DNA from: Chenopodium formosanum
Lineage: Eukaryota > Streptophyta > Magnoliopsida > Caryophyllales > Amaranthaceae
Assembly (NCBI GenBank): GCA_024500155.1
Contig: CM044879.1
Location: 24,112,572 to 24,176,571 of the forward strand
DNA length: 64,000 nt
Reading direction: 5' to 3'
Shown here piece by piece: positions 1 through 13,400 of this stretch. Under the pieces are notes generated by a model. It was given only the letters and a program-made list of their open reading frames with translations, was not told where the DNA came from and searched no databases. Position 1 is the first letter of the stretch, and each line of letters starts with the position of its first letter. The translations under genes were made by a program, and so were the position numbers.

Positions 1-367
1 TAAAAGAGATTGAAATTCTCTTTTTTCATGGGCTAAAATATATCATTTTTTATGTGGCGCTTTAAAATCCGTGTTTTAAATTTTGTTGTATTTTTTATTT
101 TATTTTATTAAAAATGTAGGTCTCCAAAGTACTAGGTTATGTAGTCTGGAAAAGGGATTCTTGTAAAATTACTTACCTCTTCCCTGAATTTAGCTCTGAT
201 GGGCACGATTTGGCTAGACACTAAGTGCATGCCCAATATTACAGGAACCTTGATAACACAAGCCAAGTCCATGTTATTCCTTCAATATTTAAGTCAATTC
301 ATATATATTCTGTCTTATAGTATGTATGTATGTCTTTAGGGTACATTAACCATTTGGTATCCTGCAG
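1..367. other. Intron or upstream part of the VPS3-like gene
   Basis: This stretch lies upstream of the first exon I can recognise and ends in an acceptor-like CTGCAG at 362-367. It is AT-rich. A short open stretch after the AG at about 119 runs roughly 30 codons but does not resemble the VPS3 family, so I do not call it an exon. Confidence 0.4.
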
Positions 368-2141
368 GTTCCCAGGAATAGGTATTGGGGTTTGCATCCA
401 CCCCCCGTACATGTTGAGGATGTTGTAGAAGATGGCCTGTTGGCTATCCAAAGAGCAGCTTTTTTGAAGAAAGCTGGAGTAGAAAGTGTTGTCGACAATG
501 AGTTTCTTTTGAATCCACCAACTAGGGCTGATCTTTTGGATTCAGCATTTAGGAATTTAATTAGGTGAGATCCTTTTTTGTACAATTGATATGTTAATCT
601 CTAGCAGCATCTTGGTTTGTGAGTTCGCTAAAGACACTAATTTATCAGTAACACAAAACTGTGGAAAAAGTACGGACATGCAAATTATCTACCGTATTTG
701 TTAGTTGTTACCACCCACCTTATTTGGACAATTGCATGTAGCTTTTTCTTATTATGTTACCACCTTAAGAAGCACACACAAGAATATGTGTCTCTCTTCA
801 CTAGCTATACACTATGGACATAGAGGCAAAAACACCTAATTTAGCTTTTGAACTTGCAGTCTTTCACTAGTGTTTAGCTTCTCTATGGTAGCTGCTTATT
901 CAAATGGTTCATTAGCTCATTTGCTTGTGGACCTGACACTCCCAAAGAACTAAGAGATAGGAGAAGGCTTAGCATTAAGTCCCCCCCCCCCCCCCCCCCC
1001 CCTTTTTAGGGTATAGATGGCAGCATTAAGAATGGCAAACAACAAAATCCGAAGAAAGGAAGCACGTAGATTCTAGGATAATTGGAAAGGTTATAAACTT
1101 ATGAAATTCCTACTCATGAGAAATGGAGTTCCATAAAGAATTAATCTTAGGTAAATTTGCTAAAAAAAGCCTTTTACATGTGTCATTTTGCGAAAAAAAA
1201 AACCTTTTAAAAGCTTTATTGTAAAAGAAAACCCAAAGTTATTTTTTTTTTTTTTGTTTAAAACAACCTAGCAGCACTAATTCACTTAATTAACATGTAA
1301 TTCCTTCTAATCACTCTATAGCTCTCGATCAACTATTTAATAATAAATTTTATTTTATTAATTAAAAAAAAAAGAAAATCACCACCCCACCACTGGTCAG
1401 CCATCCTTTCCCCTTCCCCTGGCAGCAGCCCTTACCCCCCCCCCCCCCCCCCCCCTAAACCATGGCAGTAGCCCCCTTCTTCTTAAATCTCTCTTTTTCT
1501 CTCTCCTCAACCTTCAATGCCTTCAACAATGGTGGCTACCACAAACCCTTCATTCTCCCCTTTCCTAACCCTTTCTTGAGTTTCTTCCAAAACCCCTAAA
1601 CCCCAATCCTCCAATTATGCACCACCTCGACCACGAAAACCACCGTCTCTGTTATCAAGAGCCTCTGAATTTTTAGAATAGTCAAGGGTAAGAACATACC
1701 TCGAGGAGAGAGAAGATAAGTGCATAAGAGCACCTCGGCAATTTTCTACTTCGTTTGTGGTGGTGATTGCGGCGGAGAAGACATGGAATTGGATTATGCT
1801 GCAACGATTATGGCGATTGGTGGCTGCTGCCAGGGTTTAGGGAGGGGGAGGGTTGCAACGGGGGAAAGGGGAAAGGGAGGGGGATTGGCCAGCGGTGGAC
1901 TTGGGTCGCCGGGGGTGGGGGCTGCTGTAAGGGGAGGAGGAAAGGGTAGCTGCCTGGTTGTGGGGTGGTGGTTTTCTATTTTATTTTTAAAATTATAAAT
2001 TAATTTAATCATTAAATAGTTAAGTAAGATTTATAGAGTGATTAGAAGAAATTAGATATTAATTATGTGGATTAGTGTTTACTTGGTTGTTTTAAACAAA
2101 AAAATTTTAAGTTCGGGTTTTCTTTTACAATAAAGCTTTTA

Positions 2142-2201
<60 letters not shown>

Positions 2202-4360
2202 GCAAAATGATGTATTTAAAAGGTTTTTTTTTATTTTTTTTTATTTTTTAACAAATTTGCCTTAATCTTATGACACTTCTTAGAAAATAGGTCGATGAAA
2301 AAATTAAGCTGCATTCATTGGTTTAGTTCTTGGTCTGTTAGTAAGAGACATTAGCTCTATGCTGTCACGAGGTTTAGTGGGAGGGTAGAAGGGTGACAAA
2401 TGAGAAGATTTTTAGGGCAGAAAGGGATAAAAAAAGGCTAGCAATGTGAGGAGTGAAAATCTACTAAAAGGGGAGGGATCGTGGGGTAGAAAAAATGATC
2501 ATGATTGGGAACACAGAATTTTATACTCTAATTGCCCAATATTGGCGATGTTTATGTCCTTGCTATTTGTTGCCTTAAGACCAACATGCATGTGTGCACC
2601 CAACATAGAATTGCATAGGGATGGGTGTACTTGTGAAAATGTTACATACTCCTCTGTTCCCCAATAGTTGTACCATTGCAATCTGGAACGGAACATCTAT
2701 TAAGAGGTAAAATGACACTTTTACCTCTGATCCTCACATTCTGGAATTTCCAAACCATCACCACCCACCCTCAAATGAGTTTGACTACCCAACGACAAAC
2801 ACCCTGTTCCGGAATATGGAAACCACCAATCCTCCACCATCACCATTCCATCACTTGACTTAGCTGCATCATCACCTATCCACCTGCCTATAGATCTAGA
2901 TGTTCAATGCCAATCCTGCTTGGACCCTCACTGCCACAGTGCCACTGATACCATTTGCTTTGACCCTCACTGCCATCAATACCATTTGCTTATACCCTCA
3001 CCTAACTTTTCACAAATAGATTTTGTAGCCAAACTCAATTACATATGAAACACTCATCGAACACCACCAGCACCAACCCTCACCCAATATTTCATCCATC
3101 ACCACAACCAAAGCACTTCAAAGACAGTAATGAAGACCCATAATTTTGGGACTAAGGCTTTGTTATTGTAGTTTTAGTTGTTGGAATTGTCCATTAAGGT
3201 TTTCCATTTGAGGTTGCCGCAGCTAGGTTGGATGGGGACATACAAATAATGGCGGTGCAGATGGCTAAGGGAATTATTGATTTTGTAAATGGTGTGGACA
3301 GGGTAGAATAGGTGATGGTGGACTGGTGGTGCAGCAGGGTTGGGCTGGTAGTTGTGACTTATTGAAGTCATGGAGAGGGTTAGAAGATAGACTGAGAGAG
3401 TAAAGATGGGAAGGGTGATATAATCAGGAAGTGGCATTGGCTATTTTGACATCAGAACATACCAATTTGGGATGGTCTGAAAAATGAATGTGGTGCAATG
3501 TGGAACAGAGAATCTACAGCTCAGTTCATGTGTGCTTCAATTGGCTTTGATGCTTGGACTTGTTAAATAACTGTGCTGTTTGACACAATCAAATCTGGAT
3601 GGGTGAGGACATAGATTATAGGGTAAGGCGAGAAAGTGGACCCGGCGAGAGAGATAATGGAGCATAGGAGGAAGGAAGATTGAGAGTTATTCTGCCTTGG
3701 TTTTGAACTCTTTTTCCTCCTTTCTACAGCAACTTCCCATCCACACCCTCCCCTCTTTGATTTTTTTCCTTTTTTCTGTATTTATTCCTACTTCCTCCTT
3801 TTCTTTTTAGTTGCATCACTTTAAAAATTGCACACTCCTAGGCAACTTTGGCAATTTTTGGAGATAAGAGAGATAAATGAAAGAAAAAAGTAGACCCATG
3901 TGATAAGGAGAGAGATAGAGAGTTAATTAATTATAAAGGAAAGTGATGCATCTAAAAAAATGGTAGAAGTATATTCTGTGAGGTGAGGTGTGGCGTGGCT
4001 GTAACCCTTTAAATACTTAGTTAGTCTTACAATGGAAATAATGAATGTCTGCTAAGCTCTATGGTGCATGTATTATTGTAACGTTAGCTCCTAGAGCATC
4101 AACTCATTCTAATTTAAGAACTTCATTTACATTATTTCTTATTCCCAAAAGATTGTCAGCGTCCCCTGTTCAAATCCAATTTTCAGATCCTTTTATAATC
4201 TGTCTAGGTACTCTGAGTGTACTTGTATTCGTGTTCTTGCATCATTGATGGGTAATACTTTATTAGCTGCTCTAAAGCAATTAAATTAAATTGTGTTTTA
4301 GAAGTCCAAACTAGTTTTTGGCCCGGACGATGTCCCCGGTCATTGCTTATATTTTTTTAC

Positions 4361-4415
<55 letters not shown>

Positions 4416-7400
4416 AATAAAAAAATTCAATATTGAATGTTTAATTTGTCAATTTGATTAGACATTAAACGGAGAAAACTATTTACAGTGGGAATATTTG
4501 ATACCCATCAACGGTTACAAAGTTTCAATAGTGAATTGAAGTTGAAATTAAAAAATGAATTTAGGCTTGCCTATTAATTGAATTATAAACAATAAAACAA
4601 TAATATATTGAGTACTTAATACAAAGTTGTGAAATAAGAAGCGTTACGGTCAAATTACACGACGTAGTTTAAATCATTCTATTATTAAGAACAATAAGTA
4701 ATAAGAGGCATTGTTAGTTTGATGGTACATGTTGTTCTTAAGTTTAATGGTTCAAATTATAACTCAATCATAAATTTGCATTGAATTTTGGTATTTAGTA
4801 TAGATAAATAGGTCTTGACATGTCATTGCTCATATGGTGCAAAAATATTAAAGAGAAGAATGACACATGGCAATACCATGTTATCCAGTTTTAATAATAT
4901 TATAGATATTGAATCCTGTCAGAGAATATTAAACAATGGTCTCTTCACTTCACATTGATCTCTCATTTTCAACCTTGTTCTTAAACATTTACTTTCTCCA
5001 GCAATATTTAAGTTTTAAGAACCAGTATGTTTTTGTAACTCGTGCTCTCATAAAAACAAGATATACCATGAAGTTGAGGGAATAAATTGTACATGTTTAT
5101 CCTAGCTAAAATAAGTTCATTTTTTCACATATTATTTCTTTGCATCATACTCTGTGTTTATGTATGTTTTATGTCTCTCTTAGGTATCTCCTGGTTATGC
5201 GGCATAAAGATCTTAATAAGCCAGTGAAGGAAGGAGTTGACACACTTCTAATGTACCTATACAGAATACTTAATTGCACTGAAGATATGGAGAAACTTGC
5301 ATCTTCTGAAAATAGCTGTGTTGTAGTACGCATTCTTTTTTCTTGAATCTCTTTCCTTTTTCCCCTTATGACTGAATTGGACTTCTCTTCCGCTTTTATA
5401 TAGGAATTTCTTTTATATTGTTGGTTCTTATTACTTTATTAGTATGTTTTGATGATTGGGACAATTGGCCACTAAAACATTGTACTTATGACCTTTTTTT
5501 TGTATATTGTCCATGTAGAGGTCAATCCATGTGCAATGCTGCTGTTGAATTTGGGTGATTACCAAACATCGTTGAGCTGTAAACAATTAAGAGTGCCCCC
5601 ACACCCCTCTCCCTCCAAAAATGATTACCAAGCATCTTGTCTACAATGTAATTTCTTTTGTAATGTATTTAAAGTAAGAATACATGACAAGTGTAAGTTA
5701 ATGCTCCTTGCCTCTTTAATCTGTGTTTTTACGATATGGCCCAAGAATCAATTATAGTTAAACTGAGTACATACTCTATCCTATCAGTCTTATCTTAACC
5801 AAGCATATTGATAGGAAGCTGCAAGGAACCAGCCCAATCAGCCCAAGCCTGTGATCACATGTGCTCGAAGGAAGGCCAAAATGGGTGAAACAGCTACCCG
5901 AGTGCTGAAGTGGAAAATCATTTATGAGTTTGATAGTGTTTTGGGGCAATAAAGTAATTTGTGGCTTAAGTTGTGATTCTCTATTAGCTGAATAGAGTTT
6001 GTTAGTCTGCTAGATGCTTGTAATAAATAGAAGGAATGTAGGAGGGAAGAGGTATCCAGAAAATTGAGAAGTAAACACTAGGGAGAGAATCCTTCCTCTT
6101 GAAAAGAGTTGTATTGTTGATTTCTCTGGTCATCAATACAAACACTACTTGGGGCTATTTGATTTCTCTATTTTGTTATTTGGAACTCTCTGTTTAAATA
6201 CCAGTTCCTAACAGAAGCTATCTACAGCCTCTCTTTCCTAAGCATTTTCCCTCTTTCTTTCCCATAAATTTTCAATTCTTGGCATATAGTATCTCCTATA
6301 GTTCTAGTTTCTCAACCCCTCTTTGTTAATCTGTCTTTTTATGTGCAATTTCGCTGCAGTTTTAGTTTACAAAACAGAAATTAGAAGTTGGAGAAGATAG
6401 AAGATTTATTGTTTTAATTCGGACAAGAATGGCTGTTTTCCAAACATCATGTGTTTGGAAACAAAAGCAATAACCTAATGTGAACAAAAGCAATAACCTG
6501 GTTATTACTTGAAGAATTAGATAGCACATGCTAAATGTTGGAACTTATATAAATTGAATTCTTCTCTGCACCTGATCATTTCTGGATTCAACGTTCTGCT
6601 TTGCCTATTGTAACTGGAATTAGAATGAACCTGACCAAAATGGAGCGCAGCCAATTCTTCCTACGGAGTAGTACTTAATTTTTCATTTTTTTAAATTAAA
6701 TTGAGAGGCTTCTGCCCTTCCCCTACCTGTGCGGCCATGTCATTATAATACACTTGTCAGCAGGTCTGAAATTTTATAAGAGGATTTTTGTTGGTCTAAT
6801 TTTTTCGTTGGCTAGATTAATATTTGTGCTCCAATAAAGTTTACATTATGCAGTCTTGGTGTTTTTCAGAAACTCATAATATTGAAGTCTTTCTTTCAAA
6901 GCCTGTTTGATGTATGACTATAAATGTTGCATGTTCAGTGCAGGAGGAATTGGAATCTTTACTAGAAGAATCTGGGCATTTGAGGACCCTTGCTTTTCTG
7001 TATGCGAATAAAGGAATGAGCTCTAATGCCTTAGCTATTTGGCGTGTTTTAGCTAGAAATTATCCACTTGGCGCTCACCAAGATGTTGCTGATTCATACA
7101 ACATGAGTGATTCAATTTCAGTACCAGTTTCCAGCAGGGAAACTGCAGCCATTGAAGCTTCTAAAATACTTGAGGAGTCCGCTGACGTTGAGTCGATTCT
7201 GCAGCATCTTGGATGGGTATGTATTCTTGTAAAGTTCAATTGATGATTATATATTTGGTGTCCAACAGTGTATTTTATTCATGTCTAGATTTCAGAAGTT
7301 AATGAGGAACTTGCCGTTCGCGTTTTAACATCTCAAAAACGTATCAGTCAACTTCCACCTGGTAGGATTTCTGCTTCATATAGACAACTTTTATTTGTTT

Positions 7401-10400
7401 TTGTCATGTAGATTTATGACTTTAAGTTGCATTTTTTGCCCACTCTTGTATGAAGTCATGACTTTTATACATGGAGATTATTGATATGAGTTCTTTTAGG
7501 GTAAAGATACCGATTGTAGATTGCATGGGTAAGTTGTAATTTTGCTACCTGGTTTTTTGCATTTTTATATTCACTTCATGCATCTGCATATTGTCCTTTA
7601 AACTTTGGAATGAATATGTTTATATTTTGGTATTTCTCCTTGACATTTTATTTCTCCCTCTGTCTGTCTATTAAGTTGACACACTTTTGTCAGTACAAAA
7701 TTTTCGTCTTATTTTATTGTGTGATAATTGAAATTGGGATATATCATTGTTATAGGTTTTAGGGTATTTTTTTATAATAGTTGGTGGGTAATAGTGGTTA
7801 AAAAGTATGGTGAGAGAAATAATAAAAAAATGAGTGGGTCCTTGCCATTTATGGAAAGAAAGGTTGTGTCAACTAAATAGAGGCAACTTGTATAAGGAAA
7901 ATGTATCTACTAAATAGGGACAGGGAAGTACTTGACAATTGCTTGCTGTTTAAGTCTCGCAAAAGCATGTCAATACATTTTGGCAAGTACCTAGGCACCC
8001 CAAGCCCTAGAAGAACATCTACTACAGAATATTTGACTTAAATTTTGACTATAATAGTATAATCTCATTATTTAGGTAATATTCCAATGCGGTGGGACAC
8101 AACATCACTAACTAGACTTGATTATTTCACAATTATATACATATTAATGTGGAAACTACCCATAGGAATATAGGATTACCAAATTCATTATATGTATTTG
8201 ATCTACTCGTAGTTGCACCATTTCCCTAAAATGAGATATAGTTGCATCATTTCTTATTATTATTAAACTTTTTTTCTCGTTATTCTCTCTGTATGACCTT
8301 TATACCCCCACTTTTTGTGTGGGAGGCCAATTTTCACTTGCCTTAATTCATTTAATCTTCCTTACAATACTTTTACATGCAACTTCTTTTTCTTCTAAAT
8401 TATTATTTGAGAAAAAAGAGATTTAAAATTAATTATAGGTTAATGAATTCAAGTGCCACATAAAAAAAAAAACCTTATAAGTGAGATAGAGAAGTTTAAA
8501 TAATTTAAAAACATATACGGATTATAATCATTTGATATTTGGGAGTTTTATCCAACTATCTAATGATTTTGAAATTCGAGTATTAATCAGTTTTATATTT
8601 AAAAGTTTGAAGTGCCACATAAGTAATTTTTAACGAATAAGATTGCATATTGTTATTAATTGTATTTTAAAAAAAATTCTTTTGCTTTAAGGGTTTAGGG
8701 TTTAATAAAGAATAGTTTAGTGTTTAATTGTTTATTATCTATTTATTTAATAATCTTTTTAATTTTTTGTTTTAGTGGTAGGTAAGTGAAAAATTTATAT
8801 AATAGAAATTAATTAAAAACTATTTTTGGCCATGGGATGGTAATTTTTTGTTTTTTTGTAGATAGGCAAATGTGTTGTTTAATGGTTTTTATATAATGCT
8901 TATGTGATTGTTTTGATTCTCCTCCACCCTATTAAACAATATACTCCCTACTTCCTCCGTTTATTCTTAATGCTATAATTATTTTTAATATATTAATTTC
9001 TATTATATTAGGAAAAGAAAATTTGTCATCTCATGAGTGCATCAATAATATTTACTTTTTAAATTTTTTAATACGTAATTAGAGAATAGAGATATTAATG
9101 GTCAAAGATACGAGATTAATTTTCTAGGTAATGAGATTAAATAATTACAATTTGTTTCAAACTAAAATATTGTATTGTCAAATAAGTAATGGTAAAAGTG
9201 AGATAAAAGCAATAATCTTAAGCAAATGGGGTAGATTGAAGAATTTAAATTATTAATATGATAACATAAATATATAGTCACTAGATTAAATAATTGCCTC
9301 TTCTTCTAAGAGAAACTAGAATGTACCCACGGGATATGTTCTCTGCAAGTTGTAATATTGGGGTTTCTTTAGATAAAGTTATTGGATAATCTAGTAAAGT
9401 AGGTAGTTTTTTTGAAAAAATGTATATATTAAGTAAAATGGGTAGTTATAGAGTAAATGAGTAGTTAATGGCTAATTTTTATCAAAAAAAAAAAAAAAAA
9501 AAAAATGAAAATCTAATAAATTAGAAAGGCTAAAATTGAAAAGATGAGACTTTGGAGTGTTGTAAATGAACGTTGAAAAAAAAAACTATTAAATTGATAT
9601 ATAGACTAGAACATGCCTATGCTGATGCACGGGATATGTTATTTACGATAGAAAACAACACAAAGCATAATGTTGATAGTTATTGGAGTCCCTTGAAAAA
9701 TTTTAGAAAATTTAGGAAAATTAGTAAATAGGTATGGTAGGTTTTTTATTTTATTTTTGTAAAAAAATATAAAGTGCATAGGATATGAATATTGGGGTTC
9801 TAGAGGATTGTGGTGAAATGTTATAGATTTGTATTTATTTAAGGTTTTAATGAGAAAAGTACTATGAATTTTAAGAAAAGCAACCAAAAAAAAAAAAAAC
9901 TTTATAGATCTTATACAACATGTTACATAAAAAACCGATCACATAGGCTTAAATCTAGTAAAACCTTAATGTAGAGTGCAGAACTTGGGCTTTAAGAAAC
10001 CAATATTTTTTTTGTTTTAAGAAAAACCAAGAGTTGTTTGGACTCATGGCTTTTTTTTTTTGTTTTTTGACAAAGGGCTCATGGCTATATATTACTTAAT
10101 TACCTAGTTCACTGCAGGCTTCTGCTTCTGCTTCTTGTTGTTGTTTTTTTTTTTTTTCCCTCTCTCTCTCTCTCTCGTTCAATGTTGATTGTAAATGTTG
10201 GTTGCTTCTCATGACTCGTGGTGATTTAGTTGGAGTAATCTGTCTAATTATATGTGTAATTGTAAATTGTCAAGTTTAATTGTATATGCAATTTGTCAAT
10301 TTATATCAGGATTTTAGTTGTGCAAATTTAATAGGATTTATAATGTGTACAGTAGATTAGCGTGTGTCTGCCCCTATACTTAGAGCAGAGTGGAGCTATA

Positions 10401-13400
10401 GGTGATGTTTGGCTGATAAAAAGATTTAATAATGGGCTAGCCTAGTTACATGCTTTGGGATAAAATGCTTGTTCTTGACTTCACATAATCAATGGCAATG
10501 TGTTCAAGCCCAATTCTAGATTTGACCTTTTCTGCAGTGTACTATGGTGCTTAAAATTCCTTCTATCGGAAGACTTGCCTTCATGCTTGAGCCTGCCCTT
10601 GCTTCGCAAACTTGAAAATTTATCAGCAGATTGCAAGTATGCAACAATTGTGAAACTTGTGCAACTTGATTTATCATTGCAGTTAAAGAGATGGCTATCA
10701 AGTTGTCAATCCCTCAAGATTGAATTCCATGAACATAACCTTTTCATTTGCCTTTCCTCAAATTGTTGTGAAATATTGTTGCAATCAAGTAAGCAACAAT
10801 TGCGAAACTTGTGCAACTTGATTTATCATTGCAGTCTATGTTACTATTTCCCCTGTCCCACGATATAGTGCTCATAATTTATAAACTTTGAAAAAAAACT
10901 CTTATTAATATATTCAAAAGATGTAGTCATGTAAGATATCGTGAGATTCATGTCAATATGTTGTATTATAATATCAACTTCTTATAATTTTTTGTACATA
11001 TGTAATTAATAATATTTTGATGATCAAAAGTATGTCTTGAAGATTGTGGAAAATGAATTAGGATGGAGGGAGTAGCATATTTCGGATAATTCCTCGTGAT
11101 TTTGTTGAGCGTTCACTATGGAGTGTGGTTTCATACATTTGCTATACAGTAGATTGCTGTCCTTGGAAGGAAATTTTTGGTTATTCATTATTTTTACATG
11201 TGTTTCTTAATGCAGATGATGTAATTGCCGCTATTGATCCAAAAAAAATAGAGATCCTTCAAAGGTATGAAGCTATTGTAATTAGTGATGCATGTTTGTG
11301 TCCAGTTCTCTTGGACATATAAGTATTTTTTCCTTTTTGTGGCACTAGTACATGTTGGTGCATTAAAATATAAGAAAAGAGGGTTTAATGTTCAAACAAA
11401 CACTTTAGATAAAAAGGAAGATAGAGTTTTATTTAAAATAAACTACTTCGTATTACCTTTATTTTGATCAAAGTACATCTAACTTTTGTGTGTATGAATA
11501 TATAATTTCCATACAAGTTAGCTATGTACATGGGGTAAACCTAAAATAATTTATTTTGGTTTGTGCGTGATATTTTCAGGTTAGATAAATAGGCTTGAAG
11601 ACTATATTTAGTCTAAAATAGAGAATTTTGTAGAGAAATTTTGGTGTGCTTTTCTTCATGATATGCACTCCTTTTTGGGAAATTGCAAAATAATTGCAAT
11701 ATTGCTTTATTTGACTGATGGTTCTCAGTCTCTCTCTCTCTCTCCTCGTCGCTCCATTTTTAACTCTATTCTCTAAAACTCATAAGTATGTTGCTGTTTC
11801 ACACAAAACGTCTGCTATACCCACTCTTTCTTCAAAGGCTTACAGCTCCTCTTTTCAAAATAATTATATTTCTTATATAAATTATTACTTGTTCATTTTT
11901 CAATTTAAAGTTTAAATGTAAGGTGTGCTTTTTATTAGTTATTCATTTACCTTGGGATGTTATTACCATAATTTGAACCTCCAGGCCTCTTGTGGTGCAG
12001 ATATCTGCAGTGGTTGATTGAAGATCAAGACTCTAGTGATACTCATTTTCACACATTATATGCTCTTTCTCTTGCCAAAACTGCTCTTGAAAGTCTGGAA
12101 ACAAATGCTACTAACAAAAGCATGAGGGAACCAAATACATGTATACCTGGAAGAAATTTGTCATCTGAAAATCCTGTTAGGGAAAGACTACAAATCTTCC
12201 TTCATTCTTCCGATTTGTATGTTGCAGAAGAAGTTCTTGAGTTAATTGAAGGCTCAGACTTATGGCTAGAGAAGGTGACATAATGTTTTCAGTTTTGGAT
12301 TTATGTGGAAAAATTCTGTGGTTGGGGGGGGGGGGGGGGGGGTCGGGCGGGCGGGGCGCACTTCTTACACTAATAATGCTCTGATATATAATGGTTCAGC
12401 TGATAAGTATTTATGCCTTTTCTTATGAATCAATGATAGGCTTTGTTCTCTTATATCTTATTTGCTGGACAAGTGTTTTTTTTTTTTTCCTTCCCCTCTC
12501 ATATACAGTTAATGCTTAAAACTGAAGTTGACTGATGAGACACAAATCACTCAATTTTATTTTCACTTAATAAAGTAGATAATCACTGAAGATTGGCTTT
12601 TTTAAGTTCTAGAAAATGTGCCCTCAGTCTTCTACTTTCAGTATGATGATCAAATATCTATTCCTTTTTGACAGGCTATTCTATACAGGAAGTTAGGACA
12701 GGAAACATTGGTTCTTCAAATACTGGCACTGTGAGTATATATTTTTTTTGTAAACAATTATCTTTTCCCTCAAAGTATACTAATAATGTAATGATTGTAT
12801 ATTATTAACTTATCATGGACTGGGTATATCTTAGATGTCTGTTTTGCATTTGGTGGCTTAAGGATATTCTATTATATTATCAGAGGGGTGTGTTAAAGCG
12901 ATGGAGAATAATATAAGGAATTTTCAAAACAATAACTGCATATGGCTTGAAATGTATTTGAGAAACCAAGAATTGTTGTAGTATTGGTTATGGTGGAGCA
13001 TGCATAGCATAAGTTGTGTTGATTCCTTTCTGCTGGATAAGTGGCTGGCATAGGTGGTCAATGAATCAAAAAGTCTGTCATATACGTATGCATTCACACA
13101 TACTTTTATATATATACACATACAATCATGCTTGCATGCATACATACATAAGTGTGCACCTGCCTTCGTTGACGTGCTTGTGCTTATTTGTTTTGTCCAA
13201 AACGGTGCAAGATAAACTTAGCTTTATGCAAGATAACAACAATTATTCCAATCAAAGGGTGATGATGGAAGTTCAAGACTTAAAACGAAAGCATTTGAAA
13301 GGAACTTGAGTAGACTTCTTGTAGAGAAGAATAGGAAAACTAGCTGCATTAAATTCCAAATAAGAAAAGCTGTTGGATACAACATTCAGTTAGTAATCTA

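Larger units (their letters stand above)
565..5183 (+). other. First intron in the window of the VPS3-like gene (4.6 kb)
   Basis: The intron runs from GTGAGA to a CTCTTAG acceptor. It holds a Mutator-like element (1150-2261), a Stowaway-like MITE (3791-3969), poly-C runs at 981-1002 and 1435-1455, and long poly-T runs near 2147-2200 and 4364-4411. No exon with family similarity was seen inside. Poly-C and poly-T lengths are prone to sequencing error. Confidence 0.75.
7362..11215 (+). other. VPS3 intron (3.9 kb) with MITE-like repeats
   Basis: This intron holds Stowaway-like sequences at 7654-7928 and 10854-11072. A motif with ACGGGATATGTT occurs at about 9330 and 9630, and a roughly 50-bp segment ending TTTATCATTGCAGT is present at 10632-10682 and again at 10788-10836. 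The rest is AT-rich and shows no exon-like segment. Confidence 0.6.

Noticed and set aside
120..235. Possible extra VPS3 exon
   Set aside because: An AG precedes an open stretch of about 30 codons, but the residues do not match the family and no good donor fits before the stop.
981..1002. Poly-C runs (also 1435-1455, 18205-18218) and poly-G runs (12324-12342, 18770-18783) as functional elements
   Set aside because: Homopolymers of this kind are common in plant introns and their lengths are unreliable in assemblies. No associated structure was seen.
1720..2012. Gly- and Pro-rich ORFs on both strands
   Set aside because: They overlap the GC-rich arm of the intronic Mutator-like element and are mirror images of each other.
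2649..3515. A larger MITE between CTCCTCTGTTCCCC and GGAACAGAGAATC
   Set aside because: The ends are loosely inverted but the alignment decays quickly and no target duplication is seen.
10500..10868. 122-codon ORF in a VPS3 intron
   Set aside because: It lies between well-phased exons, contains a duplicated AT-rich segment, and shows no domain.
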